A DNA stretch of 64,000 nt, taken from positions 11,584,314-11,648,313 of the forward strand of contig CM043005.1 of the NCBI GenBank assembly GCA_023678885.1. Reading direction: 5' to 3'. Shown here piece by piece: positions 50,747-61,280 of the stretch. Numbering within the stretch: position 1 is the first letter of the stretch; each line of letters begins with the position of its first letter. Below the pieces are notes generated by a model that was not told the origin of the DNA, did not search any database, and saw only the letters and a list, made by a program, of their open reading frames with translations. The DNA comes from Pogostemon cablin (lineage: Eukaryota; Streptophyta; Magnoliopsida; Lamiales; Lamiaceae). The translations under genes were made by a program, and so were the position numbers.

Positions 50747-51101
50747 ATGGATATTAAATTAAAGATCTTAAAAATGATAATTAGTTTAATATATTATTTA
50801 ATAAAAATAAATTTGAAGTAAAAAACTTATACACATTTAAAATTTTGATTAATTAAAAGTGTTAGAGAAAATTTTTTATTGGTTCATAGATATTTATTTT
50901 TCCAGCATTAAATTTTCAATGCATTTACACTCCTTTTCCTTGTACATTCACTCTCTTTCCTCACACATGAATAGAACTTATATCTTATGGGGTGACATGT
51001 GTCCAATATTTTTTATTTTATATTTATTTTTATCATACTTTCTATTTAAGGAAATTGATTTTGACAAGAACTATCCATTATAGGCCTATTGTGTTTTTAT
51101 G

Positions 51102-51134
51102 TATATATAGATAGATATAGATATAGATATAGAT
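51102..51134. repeat. gata/gatata microsatellite
   Basis: A run of tatagatagatatagatata words, about 33 bp. Confidence 0.85.
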
Positions 51135-51374
51135 TGTTCATGAAATAACATTATCACTTTTTATCAATTGAGCATCACAATTTATTATAAAAGTTATTAC
51201 TTCTTGTCCATGTCACGTAAGTCCTTATGTGAGATGGTGTCACACAAGTATATGCCATAATTGGTTGGTTGATAATAAAAAATAAAAAAATTTAAATTAA
51301 TAAATAAAACTGTAGAAAAAATAATATTTTAATTTAAATTAATTTTTAAATAAATAAAAAATACTACTTAAACT

Positions 51375-51450
51375 AAAATAAAGAGTAAAATCCTTGAACT
51401 CGTGACCTCAACCGAGAAAAAGGAGCACCAAGACCACTGTGGCGATTGTT
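51375..51450 (-). other. possible tRNA-derived SINE head
   Basis: Sense strand CGCCACAGTGGT resembles a pol III A box (TGGCnnAGTGGT) and, 44 nt later, GAGTTCAAGGATT resembles a B box (GGTTCGAnnCC). Both are imperfect and no tail or target duplication was identified. Confidence 0.3.
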
Positions 51451-51480
51451 GGACGCGTTCTAAAAATGAAATTTAATAAT

Positions 51481-53052
51481 ATAATTATTTTAACATATGC
51501 ACCCATTGTTCTCACGAGAAGTATATATCACTCGCACTCAAGTGTAAAAGATGTACACTTATGGGTTAAGGTGTTTATGCTCAAAGTCAATTCAAGTGCA
51601 TGCGTAACCATAAGCTTATCAAAAGTCTCAAACTCTCCACCACTAAAGTATGATTCGACAATGGGATCGAATAGAACTTTCATTAGGATGTAATGATGGC
51701 TCTTTGGTAAAGGTAAGAAAAATATGGATAAAGTAACTAAATTAGTAGAGAATTAAAATTGGAGATCTTTTGTACTGCAGATTTTTACACTTCAAGGCTA
51801 TCCAGCTTCATGCTCTTCTATTTTCTTTTCTCTCATTTCCTTCAAGCTCAACATACTTTTTCTTTCCTTTCTTTTTTCTCGAGGTACCAGTTTCAGGTAC
51901 TACCTCTAGCATCTCGGGGTACCAATTTCTGGCACTACCCCTCATCAACTTATTTTAAGCTCATAATCACTTGTACAGCCCCAAATATTTTATTGCTTCC
52001 AAACTCCATCAAAATCAATTTCACACACTTTGACAACATTTAATTCTCCACTAAATATAGGAATTTAAGGCTCATATAGGATATCAAAGTGTCTATCTTC
52101 GTAGGTTGCCAAAGAAATAAGGCTTTTAGGCTCAAAAGGGCTAACTACGGATATATAATTATTTGGTAGGAAATTATTTGGCAAAGTGACTCATAATTTC
52201 AAGGATGGCCTAAAATCATCTCCCATCATCTAACACACATGTAGTTTCAAGTAAGACAAGAGGCAAGTTCTAGAATACACACACAAGAACGATACTCACC
52301 AGAAAAGAAATATCATGTGATTATGTACATGATCAACGAGGCTCAAAATCTCACATGGATTTTTAACAAGTAACAGAGCACTTTTCATGGTAAGCAATAT
52401 CCCACAAGTACACATAGAACTTCATACCACCATATAAGTCAAGTACACTTCCTTTATCAATTTCAAGAGCATATGAATTTCAGGCACAATTTAAACATAT
52501 AAGCTCACATGGATCACCACCATAAACTCAATCCATCACTCCATGAATTAAAAGTACACATAAAAATTAGAAAAAAGAAACGAGAGCACCTGCTTTCTTC
52601 TTCAACGTATGCACGAGCTCCTCGAGTCGAAGCCTCAATGTAAAACTCGTCTTGCCATCTAGTTACTCTTTTCTATCATCAAAGCTCAAACACACTCATC
52701 ATCACAAGATTCATCAATAATAAAATTGGAGAACTCTAAGAACGACTCAATTGACTATCTAATGGACTCCACACACTAGAAACACCACTGAACACTAGGC
52801 AAATTGCAAAAAAATTGACACATCAAAACCGATTAAAGTTTCAACACACCGCAAAAAATCAACTCCCCTAGCAAACATTACAAAGAAAAGATTATACTCT
52901 TGGCGCTTCAATGAGGTAAGAACATCACACCCCAAACTTAGTAAAAACATAAGTTGAAACTAAGTTTGCAAAAAGATGTAATTGCCGAGTAGTAAGCACC
53001 TTAAATATAAAAATTTCTTACTCACACGAAAGAAATAAAGCAGTAAAACGGA
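51481..53052 (-). mobile_element. old Tat/Athila-like Gypsy 3' untranslated region (relic)
   Basis: A diverged copy of the internal region at 55250-56530. Matching series include cactcaa.tgta..., aattcaagtgcatg / aattcaaatgcatg, ggctctttggt, agtagagaatt and gttgccaaagaaataagg, in the same order and strand. No LTR abuts it on the left: it breaks off at about 51480 in unassigned DNA. It therefore belongs to an older insertion of the same or a sister family, truncated at its 3' end. Confidence 0.75.
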
Positions 53053-53100
53053 AGGGACAAGCCCCCAACAGACACTCATATTTAACGTCAGAGAGCCGCG
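53053..53100 (-). other. conserved post-pol motif of plant Tat/Athila elements
   Basis: Sense strand GACGTTAAA followed by TGTCTGTTGGGGGCTTG resembles, from memory, the widespread GACGTTAAA...GCGCTTGTTGGGAGGCAACCC stretch found just after pol in plant Athila/Tat Gypsy elements. It supports the family call and the minus orientation. Its role is unknown. Confidence 0.55.
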
Positions 53101-53212
53101 ACGGACGTAACCTTTGTAGGCTACTTGATCGGAGGACGGTCTTGTTGTATCCTCACCTTCAAATACTTTCTTTCCCTCTTCTTGTCTACACTTAACACCT
53201 CACCTTTCTTGG

Positions 53213-53641
53213 TTACAGAAATACGATCCTCAGAATTTCTTTCCTCTCATGGCTGTCTAGACACCTCCTTGTCAATCTTCCACTTAAATTCAGAATCATC
53301 TGTCTTAGAAAATCAAGATTAAACAAGTTAGAAATCACATCTATGCTCTTGCATGATTGAGTTTCCATGGGCATCTTCATTACATGGTCAAGAGAGAAAA
53401 CCATATCTTCATTATCCATCTGCAGTCTAAGCTTCTCGTCTCTCAACTTCTTTGCTCTTTCCCACTTCTTCTCCATTGTAAGCTCAGTATTCTGCTCATG
53501 TAATGGTACTGGAGTAACATCAACATCATGTGGAGTATTCGGCACGAAAAATGGTGCAGATTGGTGTGATTCGACCAGAATTCGACCAGGACTATTGGTC
53601 AAATTGGACACGTGATTGTTGTATATAGTCGGGATGACCAA
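53213..53641 (-). pseudogene. unrecognised coding-like remnant in old Gypsy relic
   Basis: A 142-codon minus frame whose first residues (MVIPTIYNN) come from the end of LTR1, so the start is artificial; the coding-like part begins near 53612. It has a charged segment EKKWERAKKLRDEKLRLQ that could form a coiled coil, and no motif I recognise. It lies just upstream, in the sense direction, of the post-pol motif, so it may be the tail of pol or an extra 3' open frame of the old element. A frame this long in AT-rich DNA could also be chance. Confidence 0.35.
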
Positions 53642-55061
53642 TTAAAGAATTTATTGAACCACGGGGAATTTAGGATTCGTGGCCTTCAAGTTATAGTCTC
53701 GTATTAGTTAAGGACAACCGAGAAGAGAGAGAATAAAAACACGAAAAGAAACTAATTACAATATTTTTGGAATTTTCAAAGCAAAGGAAGTTTTCATGAT
53801 GCACTTTAAATGGATCAATCATATAACACATCTAATTGCCTCCCAAATTAAGCTATCATAGTAAGAGCGATCACAAATTCTACCTAAACTCTCTATCGAG
53901 ATGAAGAGGATGTAGACCCTTTTCAAAGACCCCAAAATAGCACATAGGATCGATACCTTAGCGAACACCTCCTAATAGGTACTAATTACATGTACGAGTT
54001 CCCTAAAAGGTACTAAATCATAGGTAATATTCCCTTTCTAAGTACTATGAATTCACTAAGGTTGGGTTCCCCTTACTAGATTAATTGCCCTCTCGATCTA
54101 AACTCTCTAGTATCCATTTATGTAATTCTAAATATGAGAGGTCGTCTCCAACTCTTTCCACATTAATCCACATAACCCACATGATGAAATGATTCAATTA
54201 ATTCCTAAAACACATCATTGAACTCTCGTTCTAACCACATGCACTAGATAATTAACCACACAAATCAAACATATAGATTAAGCAATTAAACATCCATAAA
54301 TGAAACTAATCAAAGCCGATAACACAATTAAATAATATCACAAATTAATCCATAATTCAAGCATCACTTAAACATCCAAAACAAAGAAAATAAAAGGATA
54401 ATAAGTAGGATTAGATTTCACCGAATGAAATTTTTACATCCACCAAGCTCATCCTTTCCTTGGTGTCCCCACCTTCTTGGAGAGCAATTAAAATCCTAAT
54501 CTAGAAAAATATTTAAAATTTCGGATTCCTCACCCCGAAAGGGGGAGGGATCTCAATTATGGAGGTCTTACTTAAAAGCCCTCTCGACTATTGAATCTTG
54601 GAAATGATTCAATTAAATGGAATTTAAAATGGGTAAAGAATTGTTCCATGGTGGCTTTCATGGAAGAGAGTATTTATAGTATTAAGGATGAGAGAAATTT
54701 GAGTGAGTTTCCAATGTGGGACAAGCGGGTTCATGTAGTAGTAGAGTGAAAGGAATTTGTGGTAAGTAATCAATATAGGATAATTTAGTTCATGGGACAA
54801 AAAATGGGATTTATAACAAATTTTCCTTTGGCCCGTTCTTACTCGTTTCAACTCCAAATCGAGTTTCGTTTTCTCCCACATCTTCCTCTTCACTTTTAGA
54901 ATCCATTTAATCAAAATCACCCATTTTTCTGTAAGAATAAATAAAAATATCTTTCTCCAAATAATCAAGCTATTAATAGTAATTTCATTAAAATCATGCT
55001 CAATTATTGAATTAAAGCCACAAAAATCCACTTAACATCTAGGTGAATTTCACACCGATCA
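53613..55061 (-). repeat. Gypsy LTR1 (3' LTR)
   Basis: 1449 bp from tgattgttgtatatagtc to cacaccgatca, highly similar along its length to 56678-58127 and more distantly to the solo LTR at 13032. It contains the gaccaattaaagaa and ggtactaaatcata words and a duplicated ctcaccccgaaagggggag hairpin-like stretch near 54525. Confidence 0.93.
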
Positions 55062-56677
55062 AACCCCCAAACTTAAAGTGTTGCTCGTACCTGAGTAATG
55101 AAAGAAAAGAAAGAACGAGGAGGGGAATTCACCTAGAATTGAATCAAGATATCAATGAGATTGAATCACTTCAAAGCTATTTCAATTCAATCAAAACAAG
55201 CGACAAGACATCCATTTAAATGTATACAAGTTAAGCTTAGGAAATATGCAAGCAAGTGAGATTTTCACTACTCTTCTCTAGATTTTACTTTTCACTCTCA
55301 CACTCAAGGGATGTATGGGAGAAGTGTATACTCTAAAAAATCAATTCAAATGCATGTCATTACTATATGCTTGCCAAAGGTCTAAACTCTCTACCACTTG
55401 TATTTGTTAATCATTGAATCAAAAAGGTTTTTAATGGGGTTGTAATGTAGGCTCTTTGGTCTTGGGTAGGAAAATTTTTAGGAAAAGTAAGCTCAAGATT
55501 AGTAGAGAATTTAAGTTGATTGATCACTTCAACCCTCATCCTCTCTTTTTCTCTTTCGCCTTAAGAAAAATGTAATCTTCCATCCGACACACTACCAAAC
55601 TTTTTTTTTCTTAGCACTATTGAGTTTTTTTTCTCTTTTCTCCAAAATTTCTCTTTCCATTTTTCTAGTAGAGCACCTTTATACTTCTTTTATACAAGCT
55701 TCACTCAATTTTTTTTCACACAACCCCCATTTTTCCCTCTTTTCTAGCACTTTCACCATTTTTCTCTTTCCAAACTGTCTTGTAAGCTCAATTCAACCAC
55801 TTTATCCCCATTAATTCTCTACTAATCGACAAAGGTGATTAGGATATAAAATATGGATAAAAATATCTAAATTTGTAGGTTGCCAAAGAAATAAGGACAA
55901 TAAGCTCAAAGAGGCAAACTACAAAATAATTTCATTTGGTAGGATTAATTTGGCTAAATGACTTGTCAACACAAGGATGGCCTTAAATCATTTCCAACAA
56001 TCTTCACACACATGTAGCTTCAAGAAGACATAATGGCAAGTTCTAAAATGCACACAAAAGAATGATGCACACAAGAAAGGAAAACCGTTTGATATTACGA
56101 TTTTAAAGGCTCAAAATTTCACGGGCTTGTAGTAGTGAATGAAAACACATAACAAGCATAAACCATAGCTCAACAAGTACATAAGTAAAAATCTATCTCG
56201 TCACAAGTTCCAACGAAATATCATAGTCTCAAAATTTCTCACAATGAAGTACAAGAGAGCCAAGAAAGATTTCTCCTTATTGAAAGCAAGAAAAGCACGA
56301 AAAACAAAAATAACAAAAAAGGAGAAAATATGTGCCAAAGAAAAGAGTAAGGATTTAAACGTGCGCCGGTGCAATATGCTCAAATAGGAGTTCATTGATG
56401 CAATTTTTATAATTCAAACCATAGAAAAGTCAAGTAAAAACGACATGCCCCCCAAAATTAAATTAGACAAAGTCGAATTTAAGTTGAAAAGATGTTCGTT
56501 ACATTAATTTGCACCATTCCTTTGCCCTTCAAGGCCAATACCATGGCACAACGCTTTCGTCCCTACAAACAAAACCATAAAATCACAAAAAAAATCAAAT
56601 AAAAAATGTCCCTATCCTAACACCCAACGAAAGCCAAAGTCACAAATACAACTAAATTCCCCGGCAACGGTGCTATT
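55062..56677 (-). other. Gypsy internal region lacking coding sequence
   Basis: 1616 bp. Next to LTR1 is the polypurine tract (plus aacccccaaactt; sense AAGTTTGGGGGTT), followed by a GTTGCTCG-type stretch. In sense orientation the word order around AAGTTTGGGGG is a common signature next to the 3' LTR of plant Athila/Tat elements. The primer side is at 56656-56674. Poly-T/C tracts such as tttttttttcttagc (55598) and open frames at 55620-55814 and 56201-56395 show no domain. No gag, protease, reverse transcriptase or integrase motif is present. Confidence 0.82.
56656..56674 (-). other. Gypsy primer binding site
   Basis: Sense strand AGCACCGTTGCCGGGGAAT, three bases from LTR2. It is one or two changes from the TGGCGCCGTTGCCGGGGA site shared by plant Athila/Tat-type elements (tRNA-Asp type in Athila-like elements; assignment from memory). 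Confidence 0.75.
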
Positions 56678-58127
56678 TGATTGGTCGTATATAGTCGGGA
56701 TGACCAATTAAAGAATTTATCGAACCACGGGGAATTTAGGATTCATGACCTTCAAGTTATAGTCTCGTATTAGTTAAGGACGACCGAGAAGAGAGAGAAT
56801 AAAAATACGAAAAGAAACTAATTACAATATTTTTAGAATTTTCAAAGCAAATGAAGTTTTCATGATGCACTTCAAATGGATCAATCATGTAACACATCTA
56901 ATTGCCTCCTAATTTAAGCTATCATAGTAAGAGCGATCACAAATTTCACCTAAATTCTCTATCGAGATGAAGAGGATGTAGGCCCTTTTCAAAAACCCCA
57001 AAATAGCACATAGGATCGATACCTTAGCGAACACCTCCCAATAGGTACTAATTACATGTACGAGTTCCCTAAAAGGTACTAAATCATTGGTAATATTCCC
57101 TTTCTAGGTACTATGAATTCACTAAGGTTGGGTTTCCCTTATTAGATTAATTGACCTCTCGATCTAAACTCTCTAGTGTCCATTTATGTATTTCTAAACA
57201 TGAGATGTCGTCTCCAACTCATCCTACAATAATCCACATAACCCACATGATGAAATGATTCAATTAATTCCTAAAACACATAATTGAACTCTCGTTCTAA
57301 CCACATGCACTAGATAATTAACCACACAAATCATATATATAGATTAAGCAATTAAGCATCCATAAATGAAACTAATCAAAGCCGGCAACACAATTAAACA
57401 ATATCACAAATTAATCCATAATTCAAGCATCACTTAAACATCCAAAACAAAGAAAATAAAAGGATAATAAGTAGGATTAGATTTCAACGAAAGAAGTTTT
57501 TACATCCACCAAGCTCATCCTTTCCTTGGTGTCCCCACCTACTTGGAAAGTAATTAAAATCTTAATCTAGAAAAATATTTAAAATTTCGGATCCCTCACC
57601 CCGAAAGGGGGAGGGATCTCAACTATGGAGGTCTTACTTAAAAGCCCTCTCAACTATTGAATCTTGGAAATGATTCAATTTAATGGAATTTAAAATAGGT
57701 AAAGAATTGTTCCATGGTGGCTTTTATGGAAGAGGGTATTTATAGTAGTAAGGATGAGAGAAATTTGAGTGAGTTTCCAATGTGAGACAAGTGGGTTCAT
57801 GTAGTGGTAGAGTGAGAGGAATTTGTGGTAAGTAATCAATGTGAGATAATTTAGCCCATGGGACAAAAAATTGGATTTATAACAAATTTTCCTTTTGCCC
57901 GTTCTTACTCGTTTCAACTCCAAATCGAGTTCTGTTTTCTCCCGCATCTTCCTCTTCACTTGTAGAATTCATTTAATCAAAATCACCCATTTTTCTGCAA
58001 GAATAAATAAAAATACCTTTCTCCAAATAATCAAGCAATTAATAGTATTTTCATTAAAATCATGCTCAATTATTGAATTAAAGACACAAAAATCCACTTA
58101 ACATCTAGGTGAATTTCACACCGATCA
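56678..58127 (-). repeat. Gypsy LTR2 (5' LTR of the element; also 3' LTR of the next partial copy)
   Basis: 1450 bp, tgattggtcg to cacaccgatca. It differs from LTR1 by scattered substitutions. On its right it is followed by a polypurine tract and not by host DNA, so it is shared between two tandem internal regions. Confidence 0.93.
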
Positions 58128-58925
58128 AACCCCAAACTTAAAGTGTTGCTCGTCCCCGAGTAACGAAAGAAAAGAAAGAACGAGGAGGGGAATTCACCTA
58201 GAATTGAATCAAGATATCAATGAGATTGAGTCACTTCAAAGTACTTCAATTCCATCAAAACAAGCGACAAGGCATCCATTTAAATGTATACAAGTTAAGA
58301 TTAGGAAATATGCAAGCAAGTGAGATTTCCACTACTCCTCTCTAGATTTTACTTTTCACTCTCACACTCAAGGGGTGTATGGGAGAAGTGTATACTCTAA
58401 AAAATTAATTCAAATGCATGTCATTACCATATGCTTGCCAAATGTCTAAACTCTCTACCACTTGTATTTGTTAATCATTGAATCAAAAAGGTTTTTAATG
58501 GGATTGTAATGTAGGCTCTTTGGTCTTGGGTAGGAAAATTTTTAGGAAAAGTAAGCTCTAGATTAGTAGAGAATTTAAGTTGATTGATCACTTCAACCCT
58601 TATCCTCTCTTTTTCTCTTTTCGCCTTAAGAAAAATGTAAACTTCCATCCGACACACTACCAAACTTTTTTTTTCTTAGCACTATTGAGTTTCTTTTCTC
58701 TTTTATCAAAAATTTCTCTTTCCATTTTTCTAGTAGAGCACCTTTATACTTCTTTTATACAAGCTTCACTCAATTTTTTTTTCACACAACCTCCATTTTT
58801 CCCTCTTTTCTAGCACTTTCACCATTTTTCTCTTTCCAAACTGTCTTGTAAGCTCAATTCAACCACTTTATCCCCATTAATCCTCTACTAATCGACAAAG
58901 GTGATTAGGATATAAAATATGGAGA
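58128..58925 (-). mobile_element. second, truncated copy of the Gypsy polypurine-side internal region
   Basis: Matches 55062-55855 almost base for base (aaccccaaacttaaagtg, cgaggaggggaattcaccta, gtgattaggatataaaatatgg). It then stops at about 58922, exactly where the minisatellite starts. The plus frame 58580-58813 and minus frame 58475-58663 are shadows of this non-coding repeat. Confidence 0.88.
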
Positions 58926-59741
58926 TTGTAATGAAGTAAATATGCATCAAAGTGAAGTAAATATGCATTGAAATGAAGGAAATGTTGATCATAATGAAGT
59001 AAATATGCATCAAAGTGAAGTAAATATGCATCCAAACGAAGGAAATATGCATCGAAATGAAGTAAATACGCATCAAATTTTGAATCAAAATGAAGTAAAT
59101 ATGCATTGAAACGAGAAAATGAGCATGAAAATGAAGTAAATATGCTTCGAAATGAAAGAAATATGCATCGAAACGAAGGAAATATTGATCGTAATTAAGT
59201 AAATATGCATCAAAGGGAAGTAAATATGCATCGAAACATAGGAAATACGCATCTAAATGAAAGAAATATGCATCGAAACGAAAGAAATATGCATCGAACC
59301 GAAGGAAATATTGATCGTAATGAAGTAAATATGCATCAAAATAAATTAAATTTGCATCAAAACGAAGAAATATGCATCAAAACGATGTAAATATGCATTA
59401 AAATTTGAATCAAAATGAAGTAAATATGCATTAAAACGAAAAAATGAGCATCAAAATGAAGTAAATATGCATCGGAATGAAAGAAATATGCATCAAAACG
59501 AAGGAAATGTAGATCATAATGAAGTAAATATGCATCAAAGTGAAGTAAATATGCATCGAAACAAAGGAAATATGCATCAAAATGAAAGAAATTTGCATTG
59601 AAACGAAGGAAATATGCATTAAAACGAAGAAAATGTTGATTGTAATGAAGTAAATATGCATCAAAATGTAGGAAATATGCATCGAAATGAAGAAAATATT
59701 GATCCTAATGAAGAAAATATGCATCGTAACGAAGGAAATGT
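58926..59741 (+). repeat. 21-bp minisatellite, forward arm
   Basis: About 39 tandem units of gaagtaaatatgcatcaaaat and variants (gaaggaaatgttgatcgtaat, gaagaaatatgcatc). Most intervals are 21 bp, so seven-codon frames stay open: plus-strand units read E-V-N-M-H-Q-N. The complement also stays open (M-H-I-Y-F-I-S type), as expected for any stop-free 21-mer. Each unit holds the palindrome ATGCAT. Variants recur in sets of about four units. Confidence 0.92.
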
Positions 59742-60628
59742 GATGCATATTTACTTCATTACGATGCATATTTCTTTCTTTTAGTTGTATATTTACTTTA
59801 TTTTGATGCATATTTACTTCATATTTACTTCATGTTTATGCATAATTACTTCATTACGATCAACATTTTCATCGTTTCGATACATATTTACTTCATTTTA
59901 ATGCATATTTACTTCACTACGATCAACATTTCCTTCGTTTCGATGCATATTTCCTTTAATTTGATGCATATTTTCTAAATTATGATCAACATTTCCTTCA
60001 ATTTGATGCATATTTTCTTCATTTCGATGCATATTTCCTTTGTTTCGATGTATATTTACTTATTTTTGATGCATATTTACTTCATTTCGATGCATATTTA
60101 CTTCTTTACGATCAACATTTTCTACATTTCGATGCATATTTCCTTCATTTTGATGCATATTTACTTCATTACGATGCATATTTCTTTCGTTTAGTTGTAT
60201 ATTTACTATTAACATTTCCTTCGTTTCGAAGCATATTTACTTCATTTTGATGCGTATTTACCTCATTACGATCAATATTTCCTTCGTTTTGATCCATATT
60301 TACTTCATTTTGATGCGTATTTCTTTCAATACGATCAACATTTCATTCGTTTCGATGCATGTTTACTTTATTTTGCTGCATATTTACTTCATTTCGATGC
60401 ATATTTACATCGTTTCGATGCATATTTCCTTCATTTCGATGCATATTTACTTCATTACTATCAACATTTCCTTCATTTCGATGCGTATTTACTTCATTTT
60501 GATGCTTATTTACTTCATTACGAACAACATTTCCATCGTTTCGATGCATATTTACTTCATTTTGATGAATATTTACTTCACTACGATCAACATTTCCTTC
60601 GTTTTGATGCATATTTCCTTCATTTTGA
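59742..60628 (-). repeat. 21-bp minisatellite, inverted arm
   Basis: The same unit in reverse complement (gatgcatatttacttcattt and variants such as acgatcaacatttccttcgt), about 42 copies. The switch of orientation is sharp at about 59741, where gaaggaaatg meets tgatgcatatttac. With the forward arm it forms an imperfect inverted repeat with arms of more than 800 bp and almost no spacer. Long open frames on both strands (plus 59982-60194 and 60247-60642; minus 60343-60612) follow from the 21-bp period and are not called as genes. Confidence 0.92.
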
Positions 60629-60714
60629 TTTTCAGAGTATAAAAATGCTAGAAAGCTTGTACCGTAGAGTCACTAAAAACTCACAGTGCTGAGCAGATTC
60701 TTCTAAGTCTGTCT
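60629..60714. repeat. 172-bp satellite scrap, block E
   Basis: Half a monomer: ttcagagtataaaaatgc, agaaagcttgtaccgtagag, actcacagtgctgagcagattc. It is flanked by minisatellite on the left and truncated Gypsy on the right. It does not resume in phase with the end of block D, so rearrangement and not simple insertion separated them. Confidence 0.93.
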
Positions 60715-61262
60715 CAAATAAGTTGTATTTTTGTCTTCGTATCTTCGATAAGCTCTACTTGTTCGATTTGTCTCTTACCAACCTCATCCCAAAAGAGCGG
60801 TGTTCGACACTTTCAGCCATACAGAGCTTCATACGGGGGCATTCCAATGCTTGAATGATAACTGTTGTTATAAGAGAACTCCACCAAAGTCACGTACTTA
60901 TCCCAGCTACCTTCCAAATTCAACACCACTGCACGTAGCATGTCTTCTAGTGTCTGTATAGTTCTCTCTGACTGTCCATCAGTCTGTGGATGAAACGAGG
61001 TATTGAATAGTAATTTTGTACCTAGCACTTTCTGCAGACTAGGCCAAAAATGGGAAGTGAATCTTGGATCACGATCAGATATGATTGACACTGGTACTCC
61101 ATGCAATCTCACGATCTCATCGACATATAACTTGGAAAGTTTCTCTAAAGATTCGTTGGTATGCACTGGAAGGAAATGTGCCGATTTCTTCAGACGATCA
61201 ACAATGACCCAAATTAAGTCATGACCCTTTTGGGTTCGAGGTAAACCAGAAACAAAATCCAT
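60715..61262 (-). pseudogene. Gypsy integrase catalytic core and start of C-terminal region
   Basis: MDFVSGLPRT, IWVIVDRLKKSAHF, SIISDRDPRFTSHFW and QTDGQSERTIQTLEDMLRA give the D, D and E of the DDE core (MDF, SDRD, SERT), all present. After YEALYG there is a TGA stop at about 60812, then KCRTPLFWDEVGKRQIEQ, then another TGA near 60724 before DRL. Both stops fall where CGA arginine codons are expected, a CpG transition pattern. The open core begins at a methionine that follows two stops at about 61263-61280. Confidence 0.9.
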
Positions 61263-61280
61263 TGTGACGTTTTACCATTT

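Larger units (their letters stand above)
50747..51480. other. AT-rich unassigned DNA at satellite boundary
   Basis: No satellite, no recognisable gene and no clear transposon. It contains a (gatata)n microsatellite at 51102-51134 and the motif tgagatggtgtcacac at about 51230, part of an imperfect palindrome often seen in plant repeats. The plus open frame 50859-51083 is low-complexity and AT-driven and is not called. Confidence 0.5.
53613..58127 (-). mobile_element. non-autonomous Tat/Athila-like Gypsy element (LTR-internal-LTR)
   Basis: Two LTRs of 1449 and 1450 bp enclose 1616 bp of internal DNA. The polypurine tract borders the left LTR and the primer site borders the right LTR, giving minus orientation. 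The internal region carries no gag or pol, only untranslated-type sequence, so the element could move only with proteins supplied in trans. No target duplication is visible: the left flank is older Gypsy DNA (gacacg) and the right flank is a second copy of the polypurine side of the same internal region. Confidence 0.85.

Noticed and set aside
50859..51083. 74-codon hydrophobic plus frame in AT-rich DNA
   Set aside because: Its F/I/Y/L content follows from T-rich sequence; there is no domain or gene context.
58888..60642. Open frames of 60-131 codons with heptad peptides
   Set aside because: The stop-free 21-bp unit keeps frames open on both strands, with no initiation context or flanking gene structure, so they are recorded only as a repeat property.
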